A DNA stretch of 26,343 nucleotides, from the NCBI GenBank assembly GCA_045659745.1, contig JAZRCL010000003.1, positions 1 through 26,343 on the forward strand. The letters are read 5' to 3'. A model generated the notes under the pieces. The model was not told the origin of the DNA and searched no databases. It saw only the letters and a list, made by a program, of their open reading frames with translations. A program made the translations under genes and the position numbers. This DNA comes from SVTX01 sp045659745 (GTDB lineage: Bacteria > Bacillota > Clostridia > Oscillospirales > CAG-272). This document shows, one piece after another, positions 16,980 through 25,059 of the stretch (position 1 is its first letter; each line of letters begins with the position of its first letter).

Positions 16980-19793
16980 ATGAAGAATAAAATCATTTCA
17001 TTGATACTGTGTATCGTTATGCTGCTCGGTGTCATTTCGGTGCTTTCTGGCTGTGGAGGAAGCGGAAATCAGGCTTTCGTTATTATGACTGATAATCTTG
17101 ACGGTCTGTTTAATCCCTTCTATTCAACAAGCGCGTCGGACGGAACAATAGTTTCCATGACTCAGATAGGTATGCTGACGTCCGGAATCGACGAGAAAGG
17201 CGACGCAACCGTGGCTTACGGCCCTAACCAGGCCGTAGTCACGCTTGACTACGCTTCAAGCTACGACAGCACAGAGCAAAGCGAAAACCCCGACAAAACG
17301 GGTGTGACGACTTATACGTTCGTACTTAAAAACGGCATTAAGTTCTCCGACGGTGAGCCTCTCACCATTGAGGACGTGCTATTCAATATGTACGTTTATC
17401 TTGACCCCGTCTATACGGGCTCATCCACAATGTACTCAACAGACATTATGGGTCTGTCACAGTACAGAACTCAGCAAAACCTTTCCGGCGGTGCCAGCGG
17501 TGACGAATGGCTCACAAACGCCGCAAGAAACCGCGCTAATAACCGTATTAAAGAGCTTATAAACGTATTTGAGCAGGTTGCAAGAACCCCCTCAGGCAAC
17601 TACTCCACCACTGAGGAGAAAATGAGAGAGGCTCTGAAGAATTGGACTCTCTCAGACGGCTATAAGCAGGCAGTTTCAGACGACCTCTCGTCCGTGACCG
17701 TAGATCAGCTTATAAAGGACTATGATAAGACCCTTGAGCTTTTCCACAAGGAACTTGAATCCGACTATGAAAGTGCAAAAGCAGCTTATACCGAAGAGCC
17801 TTACAAGTCACACGGATTTGATGAAATAACCTCCTTTATGTATATGGAAGGCTACGTCACAGTCAAGTTCGGTGACAAGGACGGCAAGCCCGAGGCTGAT
17901 AAGAACGTTATAGTTGAGGTTCACAGAAATTACCCCAGCACTATAACCACAAAGGAAGCTGCTGTAAAATACGTTTACGACTCTAAAATAAACAACGAGC
18001 TTCACATTATCCTCACCGCATGGGCAACAGCGCAGGAGCTTCAGACGCAGTATATGGCAAAGGCGAAGGAGATCATACTCAAGGAAAATACCGCTGACGG
18101 CATGATGACCTTCCCCAACATCTCAGGTATAGTTTCCCTCGGCCACACCACAAACACCGAACAGGTTGAGGTAAACGGCAACACCTACAAGGTTGCTCAC
18201 GAGCACAACGAGGACGGAACTCCCAAGAATGCTGACGAATATGACGTGCTTCAGATAAAGATCAACGGAATAGACCCCAAGGCAGTATGGAACTTCTCCT
18301 TTGCAGTCGCTCCCCAGCACTATTACGCTGAGGGCTATACCGTGGATATTAAGGCTAATAACTTCGGCGTTGCCTACGGTAGCTTTGATTTTATGACCGA
18401 CGTAATTCAGTCCCACAGAAACGTGACAGTTCCTATGGGCGCGGGTGCGTATATGGCGACTAATAACAAGAATGAGGACGAGGTCACAGGAACCGAGTTC
18501 TTCAGCAGCAACGTTGTTTACTTCAAGTCAAACCCCTACTTTGAGGAAAGCCTTGAGGCAAGCCTGCCCGAGGATTCCACCATTGATTACCACGTCAACA
18601 TTGATAAGGTGCGTTATCAGATAGTTCCCACAAACGACGCGCTGACAATGCTTCAGTCGGGTACCGTTCATTACGTAACACCCCAGCTCACCAAGGAAAA
18701 CGCTGTCATCCTCGACCGCATCAAGTCGGAGGGCTACGAGCAGATCGCGGTTGACCAGCTGGGATACGGTTATATAGGTATCAATGCAGGAAGAATTCCC
18801 AATATATATCTTCGTCGCGCTATTATGGCGGCTATGGATACAAATCTTGCGCTTCAGTATTACGATGCAGGTACGGCAGAGCAGATCTTCTGGCCTATGT
18901 CCACGGTAAGCTGGGCTTATCCTAAGGATGACAGTGGAAACAACAAGCAGACCAACGGTCATTCCTATCCTTATATCAAATTCAGCGAGGAAAAGGCACT
19001 TGAGAATATCAAGTCGCTTATGTCGCAGGCATACAACCATACAATGAGCTACTCCGATGCAGATCTTAAGGTCACATTCACTATTGCAGGCTCTGACCTT
19101 ACCGACCACCCGACGTATCAGGTGTTCCAAACTGCCGCAAAGCTTCTTAATCAGTGCGGCTGGGACGTTGAGGTAGTCGCAGATACGCAAGCTTTGACTA
19201 AGCTTTCCACAGGCTCTCTTGCGGTATGGGCTGCGGCTTGGGGTACTACGGTTGACCCCGATATGTATCAGGTATATCACAAAAACTCAAACGCGTCCAG
19301 TGTAAAGGCGTGGGGATACAATCAGATACTTGCCAACGAAAGTGCATACTGGATGGAGATTGATATCCTCAATAATATGAGTGAGATTATTGACGACGCG
19401 CGTGAGACAGATATTCAGGCTGACCGTACTGCGCTTTACGAAGAGGCTATGGGATACGTTCTTGACCTTGCAGTCGAGCTTCCCGTTTATCAGAGAAAGC
19501 AGCTTTACGCGTATAATGCAAACGTGATCGACTCCACCTCCTTCCCCACAGAGATCAACCCCTACTCATCTCCCCTTGACAGAATCTGGGAGATCAAATT
19601 TAACGAAAACGTAGGCGGCACAACGGGCTCGGGAGCTATTGTCGGAATATCAATTGGCGCGGCGGTAGTTGTAGTTGGTGCGACGGTTGCCGTGATAATC
19701 TGTAAGAAAAAGAAAAAACGCGGATACATAATTCCCATCGATCAGATCGACGAAGAAGACCTTGACGCTTACTACGCGTTAAAAAATAAGTAA
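16980..19793 (+). CDS. Family-5 oligopeptide-binding lipoprotein with extra C-terminal TM anchor (937 aa)
   Basis: Extracellular substrate-binding protein of a peptide/nickel-type ABC importer (SBP_bac_5, OppA/DppA group), expected to hand peptides to the permeases encoded next. The start at 16980 has GAAGG six bases upstream; an in-frame ATG at 16953 is less likely. The signal peptide ends in the lipobox LSGC (Cys25). Family signatures are the segment LKNGIKFSDGEPLTIEDV (near 110-127) and LRRAIMAAMD (near 610). It is far longer than usual OppA proteins (about 550 residues), partly because of a Lys/Glu-rich helical insertion at about 155-370. After a Gly-rich hinge there is a hydrophobic segment (about 886-908) followed by KKKKKR and an acidic tail, so the protein seems anchored at both ends. 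It starts 32 bp after the protease gene and 12 bp before the permease gene. Confidence 0.9.
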   Translation: MKNKIISLILCIVMLLGVISVLSGCGGSGNQAFVIMTDNLDGLFNPFYSTSASDGTIVSMTQIGMLTSGIDEKGDATVAYGPNQAVVTLDYASSYDSTEQSENPDKTGVTTYTFVLKNGIKFSDGEPLTIEDVLFNMYVYLDPVYTGSSTMYSTDIMGLSQYRTQQNLSGGASGDEWLTNAARNRANNRIKELINVFEQVARTPSGNYSTTEEKMREALKNWTLSDGYKQAVSDDLSSVTVDQLIKDYDKTLELFHKELESDYESAKAAYTEEPYKSHGFDEITSFMYMEGYVTVKFGDKDGKPEADKNVIVEVHRNYPSTITTKEAAVKYVYDSKINNELHIILTAWATAQELQTQYMAKAKEIILKENTADGMMTFPNISGIVSLGHTTNTEQVEVNGNTYKVAHEHNEDGTPKNADEYDVLQIKINGIDPKAVWNFSFAVAPQHYYAEGYTVDIKANNFGVAYGSFDFMTDVIQSHRNVTVPMGAGAYMATNNKNEDEVTGTEFFSSNVVYFKSNPYFEESLEASLPEDSTIDYHVNIDKVRYQIVPTNDALTMLQSGTVHYVTPQLTKENAVILDRIKSEGYEQIAVDQLGYGYIGINAGRIPNIYLRRAIMAAMDTNLALQYYDAGTAEQIFWPMSTVSWAYPKDDSGNNKQTNGHSYPYIKFSEEKALENIKSLMSQAYNHTMSYSDADLKVTFTIAGSDLTDHPTYQVFQTAAKLLNQCGWDVEVVADTQALTKLSTGSLAVWAAAWGTTVDPDMYQVYHKNSNASSVKAWGYNQILANESAYWMEIDILNNMSEIIDDARETDIQADRTALYEEAMGYVLDLAVELPVYQRKQLYAYNANVIDSTSFPTEINPYSSPLDRIWEIKFNENVGGTTGSGAIVGISIGAAVVVVGATVAVIICKKKKKRGYIIPIDQIDEEDLDAYYALKNK

Positions 19794-19805
19794 TCGGAGG
19801 ATGCT

Positions 19806-20786
19806 ATGATAAAGTATATAATTAAAAGACTTGCGCTTTCTATACTCATATTGTTTGGCGTTTCTCTGATAATCTACGTTCTTATCAGATGTATGCCTGT
19901 TGACTTCGTCACACAGAAGCTTTCTTCTATTACCACGACGGGTGCTGAAACGTCTCAGGAGCTGATTGACGCAATGATGAAGACCTACGGTCTTGATACA
20001 AACATATTCGAGGGATACCTCGCCTGGCTTGGAAAGCTTCTCCGATTTGATTTTGGAGAAAGCTTCAAGTACAGCGTTCCCGTTATCGACGTTATCAAGG
20101 ACCATATGGGCGTTTCATTTGCGGTCGCTCTTATTGCTACTATTTTTGAATTTTTGATCGCAATTCCCCTCGGCGTGACTGCCGCTACTCATCAGTACTC
20201 CATTCGCGACTATATCGTCACGGTGCTTGTAATGATTGGTATTTCACTCCCCTCGTTCTTCTTTGGGCAGCTGCTGAAGAATATATTTGCTATTCAGCTT
20301 GGGTGGTTTCCCGCCTCGGGACTTGTGGACGCGTCAAAGGATCTGTCGGGCTTCGCTCTTCTCCTTGACCAGATGTGGCACTTATTTATCCCTATACTCA
20401 CAGTCGTTATACTCAGTATAGGCGGACGAATGAGAATGACACGTACAAACATGCTTGAGGTCCTCAACTCCGACTACATACGTACAGCTAGAGCTAAGGG
20501 TCTTAAGGAAAAGGTTGTTATTTACAAGCACGCCTTCAGAAACACGATGATTCCTCTTGTAACGTCCTTGGCCGGACTTCTTCCCGGTCTGTTCTCGGGT
20601 GCGATTATTACTGAGCAGGTATTCGGACTTCCCGGTATAGGAAACAAGGCGTTTGAAGCGATGCTTGTTGCAGACATTCCCTTTATAATGGGCTACAATA
20701 TGTTCTTGGCGCTGCTCAGCGTTATAGGCGTTCTGCTTGCAGACCTTATGTACGCGGTAGTTGACCCGAGAGTTAAGCTGGAATAA
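19806..20786 (+). CDS. oppB: Peptide ABC transporter permease, OppB/DppB type (326 aa)
   Basis: Integral membrane subunit forming half of the translocation channel of the peptide importer. It is preceded by CGGAGG and has the usual family length. It starts with a short cytoplasmic stretch and a long first TM, then an extracellular loop and five further hydrophobic segments, giving the typical six spans. The cytoplasmic EAA-type loop that contacts the ATPase is visible as RTARAKGLKEKVVIYKHAFR (near residues 221-240). The C-terminus VVDPRVKLE is typical of the family. Whether the substrate is di- or oligopeptide cannot be told from sequence; oppB is used because of the D/F ATPase pair and the protease context. 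It is 11 bp from the next gene, consistent with one operon. Confidence 0.93.
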   Translation: MIKYIIKRLALSILILFGVSLIIYVLIRCMPVDFVTQKLSSITTTGAETSQELIDAMMKTYGLDTNIFEGYLAWLGKLLRFDFGESFKYSVPVIDVIKDHMGVSFAVALIATIFEFLIAIPLGVTAATHQYSIRDYIVTVLVMIGISLPSFFFGQLLKNIFAIQLGWFPASGLVDASKDLSGFALLLDQMWHLFIPILTVVILSIGGRMRMTRTNMLEVLNSDYIRTARAKGLKEKVVIYKHAFRNTMIPLVTSLAGLLPGLFSGAIITEQVFGLPGIGNKAFEAMLVADIPFIMGYNMFLALLSVIGVLLADLMYAVVDPRVKLE

Positions 20787-20797
20787 GGAGGTGCGGT

Positions 20798-21886
20798 ATG
20801 GAAAACAAAGAACTTGATCTTGAAATAACCGAAAATCAGGAAATTCAGGAAAACACACAAACCGTCGCCCCTGTAGAAGCAACGCACGAGCAAACGCTCA
20901 AGCTGATGTCACCCATGCAGATGGTGCTTCGTCGCTTCTTCCGCTCAAGACTTAGTGTTATCGGTCTTATAATGGTAGTATCGCTCTTTATCTTCTGTTG
21001 GATCGGTCCTCTGTTCTATCGAGTGTCCCCCACAGAAATTGACAAAACGGGTAAGACCGAATATGCGACAAAGTGGGTTGAATACACCGACGAGAACGGA
21101 AATACTCACGGCTTTTATCAGGTAATTGAAACAAATCTTACCGATAATATGCTTTCAAAGCCCAACACAGAGCATCCTCTTGGCACGGACAGTACGGGTA
21201 AAGACGTACTTGCCAGACTTATGAACGGCGGTAAAATATCGCTTACAATAAGCTTTATGGCGGTATTTATCATTACCTTCCTTGGAATTATTTTCGGCGG
21301 CATCGCAGGATATTTCGGCGGTGTTGTTGATAACATCATAATGAGAATATGCGATATTCTTATGTGTCTGCCCGGCTTCCCCATTCTGCTTATCGTCGGA
21401 ACTATTATCGACGGCTTGCGCGAGGGCGGTATGTCCATGTTCGACTATCAATATAAGATATACTGGTTGATGGGCTTCTTAACGCTCATCTCCTGGTCTG
21501 GAACTGCACGTCTTGTGCGCGGTCAGATACTCTCGCTTCGCGAACAGGAATATATGGTTGCAGCAGAGGCAATGGGATATTCTACGGGAAGAAAGATATT
21601 CAAGCATCTCATCCCGAACGTAATGCCTCAGCTCATAGTTTCTATGACTCTGAGCCTTGGTAGTATGATTCTGTACGAGGCTTCCCTTTCCTACCTTGGT
21701 CTAGGCGCTCCCGAGCAGTACGCTGCATGGGGTACTATGATCAACGCGGCAAAGAACCCTGATATTCTTTCCAACTATTTCAACGTATGGGGCCCTCCCG
21801 GCATCTGCATTATCATCGCCGTTCTTGGATTCAACTTTATCGGCGACGGTCTGCGTGACGCCCTTGACCCCAAGATGAGGAGGTAA
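20798..21886 (+). CDS. oppC: Peptide ABC transporter permease, OppC/DppC type (362 aa)
   Basis: Second channel-forming membrane subunit of the importer. The start follows an AAGGAGGT site. About 45 acidic and polar cytoplasmic residues precede the OppC-type N-terminal TM (about 50-72). A polar extracytoplasmic loop and the family motif PLGTDSTGKDVLARLMNGG (near 126-145) follow, then five more hydrophobic spans. The EAA loop is AAEAMGYSTGRKIFKHLIPN (near 257-276), and the protein ends in the typical GDGLRDALDPKMRR. Length is slightly above the usual 300-340 because of the N-terminal extension and the first loop. It ends three bases before the ATPase gene, so translation is probably coupled. 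Confidence 0.93.
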   Translation: MENKELDLEITENQEIQENTQTVAPVEATHEQTLKLMSPMQMVLRRFFRSRLSVIGLIMVVSLFIFCWIGPLFYRVSPTEIDKTGKTEYATKWVEYTDENGNTHGFYQVIETNLTDNMLSKPNTEHPLGTDSTGKDVLARLMNGGKISLTISFMAVFIITFLGIIFGGIAGYFGGVVDNIIMRICDILMCLPGFPILLIVGTIIDGLREGGMSMFDYQYKIYWLMGFLTLISWSGTARLVRGQILSLREQEYMVAAEAMGYSTGRKIFKHLIPNVMPQLIVSMTLSLGSMILYEASLSYLGLGAPEQYAAWGTMINAAKNPDILSNYFNVWGPPGICIIIAVLGFNFIGDGLRDALDPKMRR

Positions 21887-21889
21887 TAT

Positions 21890-23230
21890 ATGAGCAAACT
21901 GAATAAAAAAGCTAATAGCTCCGACAAGCATTACCTCTCAAACAAGGAGATCCGCGCGATAGCCAAGGCAAACGCTAAGGTAATGAAAGCTCTTGAGAAA
22001 AAGAAGTACAGAAAGGTTGACGAGAGCGTATTCGTCACTAAAATGAAGGACGACAAAAACATTTTGGAGATCGAAGACCTTCACACTTACTTTTTCACAG
22101 ATCAGGGCGTCGTTAAGGCGGTAAACGGGGTTTCCTTTGAAATTCCCAAGGGCGCCACGGTTGGTATCGTTGGCGAGTCGGGATGCGGAAAATCCGTCAC
22201 AAGTATGTCTATAATGAGACTGCTTCAGGGCCCTCAGGGCCAGATATATTCTGGTAGCATTCGCTTTAAGTCCTACGACTACAAGCGCGACGAGTTCGGC
22301 AACCCGATCCCCCGCTTCAAGCGTAAGCCCAACGGCAAGATCCTCTTTGAAAATAAGAAGGACAAGGACGGAAATAATATTATAGGTAAGGACGGAAAGC
22401 CCGTCAGAGTTCCCGCATACATAACGAACGCATCAGGCGTTCCCGAGTATGAGATGGAAGAAAAGGTCTATGATATTGCCGAGATGCCCATGAATGAGAT
22501 TCACAGAATCCGCGGACGTCAGATATCTATGATATTCCAGGAGCCTATGACCTCTCTTAATCCGGTATTCACAATAGGTAATCAGCTTGACGAGGTCGTG
22601 TTCATTCACACCCCCGGCGCCACTCCCGAAATGGCAAAGCGCCGCTCGCTTGAAATGCTGAGTCTTGTTGGAATCGCCGCTCCCGAGCGCGTGTATAAGT
22701 CCTATCCTCACGAGCTTTCGGGAGGTATGAGACAGCGTGTTATGATCTCTATGGCTCTTGCATGCGACCCACGTCTTATTATTGCGGACGAGCCCACGAC
22801 CGCTCTTGACGTGACTATTCAGGCGCAGATTCTCGATCTGTTCCGTGACCTCAAGAAAAAGATTGACGGCTCTATTCTTCTTATCACTCATGACCTTGGT
22901 GTTATCGCTGAAATGGCAGACTTCGTGGTCGTAATGTACGCAGGACGCGTAATTGAGCGCGGTACTGTCAGAGAAATATTCAACAATCCCCTGCACCCCT
23001 ACACGATAGGCTTGCAGAAATCCAAGCCCACTATGGACTCGGATGACGATACACTCTTTAACATTCCCGGAAACGTTCCCAACCCTGTAAATATGCCAAA
23101 GCATTGCTTCTTTAAGGAAAGATGCTCTATGTGTAAGAACAAGTGCTCAGGCGACTATCCCGGAATGGTACAGGTAAGCCCCACTCACTTTGTAGCTTGC
23201 CATTTGTATAACGACGAGGAGGAGGTTTAA
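21890..23230 (+). CDS. oppD: Peptide ABC transporter ATPase, OppD/DppD type, with insertion (446 aa)
   Basis: Cytoplasmic ATP-hydrolysing subunit. A GAGGAGGT site precedes the ATG. Nucleotide-binding motifs are complete: Walker A GESGCGKS (about 94-101), Q-loop IFQEP (about 215), signature LSGGMRQR (about 275), Walker B LIIADEPTTALD (about 298) and switch His in ITHD. The C-terminus is the oligo_HPY region with a cysteine cluster (CFFKERCSMCKNKC and a later ACH). Two things are unusual. There is a Lys-rich 60-residue N-terminal extension. The distance from Walker A to the Q-loop is about 120 residues against about 50-55 in ordinary OppD, because of a charged Lys/Asp/Gly-rich insertion coded at about 22275-22490. 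The reading frame is intact through it. It pairs with OppF encoded directly downstream. Confidence 0.93.
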   Translation: MSKLNKKANSSDKHYLSNKEIRAIAKANAKVMKALEKKKYRKVDESVFVTKMKDDKNILEIEDLHTYFFTDQGVVKAVNGVSFEIPKGATVGIVGESGCGKSVTSMSIMRLLQGPQGQIYSGSIRFKSYDYKRDEFGNPIPRFKRKPNGKILFENKKDKDGNNIIGKDGKPVRVPAYITNASGVPEYEMEEKVYDIAEMPMNEIHRIRGRQISMIFQEPMTSLNPVFTIGNQLDEVVFIHTPGATPEMAKRRSLEMLSLVGIAAPERVYKSYPHELSGGMRQRVMISMALACDPRLIIADEPTTALDVTIQAQILDLFRDLKKKIDGSILLITHDLGVIAEMADFVVVMYAGRVIERGTVREIFNNPLHPYTIGLQKSKPTMDSDDDTLFNIPGNVPNPVNMPKHCFFKERCSMCKNKCSGDYPGMVQVSPTHFVACHLYNDEEEV

Positions 23231-23231
23231 T

Positions 23232-24335
23232 ATGGAAGAAAAATTGAATAATATCAATGAAGAAGCCACAACCTCCGTTGTGTACGACGACGAGATAGAG
23301 GCAAAAAAGCAGGCAGAGGAGCGCAAAGCTACTATTGAGGCAGACTATGCTCGTCCCTTTGATACCGAGGCACTGCTTGAGGTAAGACATCTTCGCAAGT
23401 GCTTCCCCATAAAGAAATCCCTCACTGGAAAGGTTAAGCAGGAGCTTGTAGCAGTTGACGACGTGTCCTTCAAGCTCAAGCCAGGCGAGACGCTTGGTAT
23501 CGTTGGTGAGTCGGGATGCGGTAAGACAACTATGGGCAGAACCATCCTCAAGCTCCACCCCTCCAGCGGCGGTCAGATAATTTTTGACGGTCAGGATATA
23601 ACTAATTACAAGTCCGCGCAGATGCGTCCCATACGCACGCAGATGCAGATAATATTCCAGGACCCCTACTCCTCCCTGCCCCCCAGAAGCACGATAGGAG
23701 ACATTCTCTCCGAGCCTGTCAAGGTACATAATATCGTTCCTCCGTCAGAGGTCAAGGATTATGTTATGAATCTTATGGAAAGATGCGGACTCCGTGATTA
23801 CTACTACGAGAGATATCCCCACGAGTTCTCGGGCGGTCAGCGCCAGAGAATATGTATCGCGCGAGCATTGTCGGTAAATCCCAAGCTTGTGGTCTGTGAC
23901 GAGCCCGTATCCGCGCTTGACGTATCAATTCAGGCGCAGATAATCAATCTTCTCAAAGAGCTTCAGGCATCCATGGGACTTACTTATCTGTTTATTTCTC
24001 ACGACCTTTCAGTCGTTAAGTTTATTTCAGACAAGATAGGCGTTATGTATCTTGGCTCAATGGTTGAGTTTGGAAATAAAAAGGAGATTTTCTCAAATCC
24101 CCTTCACCCCTACACAAGGGCGCTTTTCTCGGCTATACCCAACCCTAATCCCGACGTCAAGATGAACAGAATAGTTCTCTCGGGAGATATTCCCTCGCCT
24201 GCAAATCCGCCTAAGGGCTGCCGTTTCCATACGCGTTGCCCTCACGCTAAAGAAATTTGTAAGCACGTTTGTCCCAAGTATAAGGAATACGAGCCCGGAC
24301 ATTTCGCTGCTTGTCATCTATACTCTCAGGACTAA
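23232..24335 (+). CDS. oppF: Peptide ABC transporter ATPase, OppF/DppF type (367 aa)
   Basis: Second ATPase subunit of the importer. The stop of the preceding gene ends one base before this ATG, and the ribosome site GAGGAGGAGG lies inside the end of oppD, so the two are translationally coupled. It has a 45-residue acidic N-terminal extension, Walker A GESGCGKT (about 92-99), Q-loop FQDP, signature FSGGQRQR (about 200), Walker B LVVCDEPVSALD, and ISHD switch. The C-terminal oligo_HPY segment contains CRFHTRCPHAKEICKHVC. In most OppF proteins the Q-loop is followed by SSLNPR; here it reads SSLPPR, a small deviation in a conserved stretch. All residues needed for ATP hydrolysis are present. Confidence 0.93.
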   Translation: MEEKLNNINEEATTSVVYDDEIEAKKQAEERKATIEADYARPFDTEALLEVRHLRKCFPIKKSLTGKVKQELVAVDDVSFKLKPGETLGIVGESGCGKTTMGRTILKLHPSSGGQIIFDGQDITNYKSAQMRPIRTQMQIIFQDPYSSLPPRSTIGDILSEPVKVHNIVPPSEVKDYVMNLMERCGLRDYYYERYPHEFSGGQRQRICIARALSVNPKLVVCDEPVSALDVSIQAQIINLLKELQASMGLTYLFISHDLSVVKFISDKIGVMYLGSMVEFGNKKEIFSNPLHPYTRALFSAIPNPNPDVKMNRIVLSGDIPSPANPPKGCRFHTRCPHAKEICKHVCPKYKEYEPGHFAACHLYSQD

Positions 24336-24340
24336 AGCTT

Positions 24341-24646
24341 ATGAGTAAGGAAAAGAAAAACAAAAAGAAAAAGGTCGTCTATATTGACGACGGCTCGACT
24401 ATTGCGGATATGTCGGGGATAGACGCCACACGCCCTCGCGCGTTTGGCTCTCGCCCCAACTCAAGCAAAAATAATACGACAAATAAAGCAAATAATAACG
24501 GAAATTATACCGGAAATAAGTTCAAGGACTCGCTTCACACATATTTTACTACCGTTAAGCTTATGATAGGACCAATGCTGATCACTATAGGCATAATCAG
24601 CGCGGCGTTCTTTATCGTGTGGCTGCTTTTGATGCTTGCGTCGTGA
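24341..24646 (+). CDS. Small basic single-span membrane protein at the end of the opp operon (101 aa)
   Basis: Function not recognised. The start at 24341 is five bases after the oppF stop, with a modest CAGGA site inside the end of oppF; an in-frame ATG at 24311 would overlap oppF by 25 bases and has no better site. The N-terminus is very Lys-rich (KEKKNKKKKVVYIDD), followed by DGSTIADMSG, a polar Asn/Thr/Lys-rich linker (about 35-62) and one hydrophobic segment (about 76-99) at the extreme C-terminus. This suggests a tail-anchored protein with a cytoplasmic basic domain. The reading frame is supported by its tight position and by the terminator five bases downstream. An accessory role for the transporter or for the surface protease is possible but is only inferred from position. 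Confidence 0.75.
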   Translation: MSKEKKNKKKKVVYIDDGSTIADMSGIDATRPRAFGSRPNSSKNNTTNKANNNGNYTGNKFKDSLHTYFTTVKLMIGPMLITIGIISAAFFIVWLLLMLAS

Positions 24647-24650
24647 TAAC

Positions 24651-24682
24651 AAAAGGATGGGATTTTCCCATCCTTTTGTTTT
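24651..24682 (+). terminator. Rho-independent terminator of the protease-opp operon
   Basis: Stem of 12 bp (24651-24662 with 24666-24677; AAAAGGATGGGA against its complement) with a 3-base loop, running into TTTTGTTTT. It starts five bases after the last stop codon. Confidence 0.9.
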
Positions 24683-24702
24683 GTGAATTTTTGCGAAAAG
24701 CC

Positions 24703-24731
24703 TTGAAAAATATATAAAAATGTGATATGAT
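24703..24731 (+). promoter_or_regulatory. Sigma-A-type promoter of the riboswitch-controlled unit
   Basis: TTGAAA (24703-24708) and TATGAT (24726-24731) are separated by exactly 17 bp, with TGTG just upstream of the -10. Transcription would start near 24738, at the beginning of the riboswitch leader. Confidence 0.75.
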
Positions 24732-24738
24732 AGTATTA

Positions 24739-24985
24739 CACAAAGGAATAAACACAGCTCATCGAAAGCTTGACTTTCGTTGTCGGGCGCACTGCAAGAC
24801 GGTGCTCTCGGGGATAAGGAAATCGCGGTGTAAATCCGCGGCAACAGCCATTACCGTAATTCATCTGCAAAAGCAGATGTTAAGTCGGAATGCTTATCGT
24901 TCTGTGACTGATAGAAGTCTCTTGGGCAAGTGGAGAGATGCGATATTGATTTGGGATACAGGCAGGGTGTCTCAAATCTTGTTTT
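24739..24985 (+). promoter_or_regulatory. Cobalamin (B12) riboswitch
   Basis: This non-coding leader of about 320 nt has the hallmarks of the cobalamin riboswitch core. A GGATAAGGAAA segment is followed by a hairpin CGCGG-TGTAAAT-CCGCG (24824-24840) and then GCAACAGCCATTACCGTAA. Further downstream are a 7-bp stem with an AAAA loop (24862-24879) and AAGTCGGAATG, matching the B12-box region. A later helix at 24948-24978 (GATTTG paired with CAAATC) may belong to the expression platform. Ligand binding is expected to shut off transcription of the two downstream genes. The exact ends are estimates. Confidence 0.88.
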
Positions 24986-24989
24986 GCAT

Positions 24990-25023
24990 GCGCTCCGTGG
25001 AGGGCGCTTTTATTTTATTCTTT
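24990..25023 (+). terminator. Terminator-type expression platform of the riboswitch
   Basis: GC-rich imperfect hairpin GCGCTCC/GGAG-GG-CGC (24990-25007) followed by a T-rich run TTTTATTTTATTCTTTT. It lies about 36 bp before the lipoprotein start codon, where a riboswitch attenuator is expected. Confidence 0.7.
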
Positions 25024-25059
25024 TCGTGAAATTATTAAAACACGAAGGGATCAAAAATT

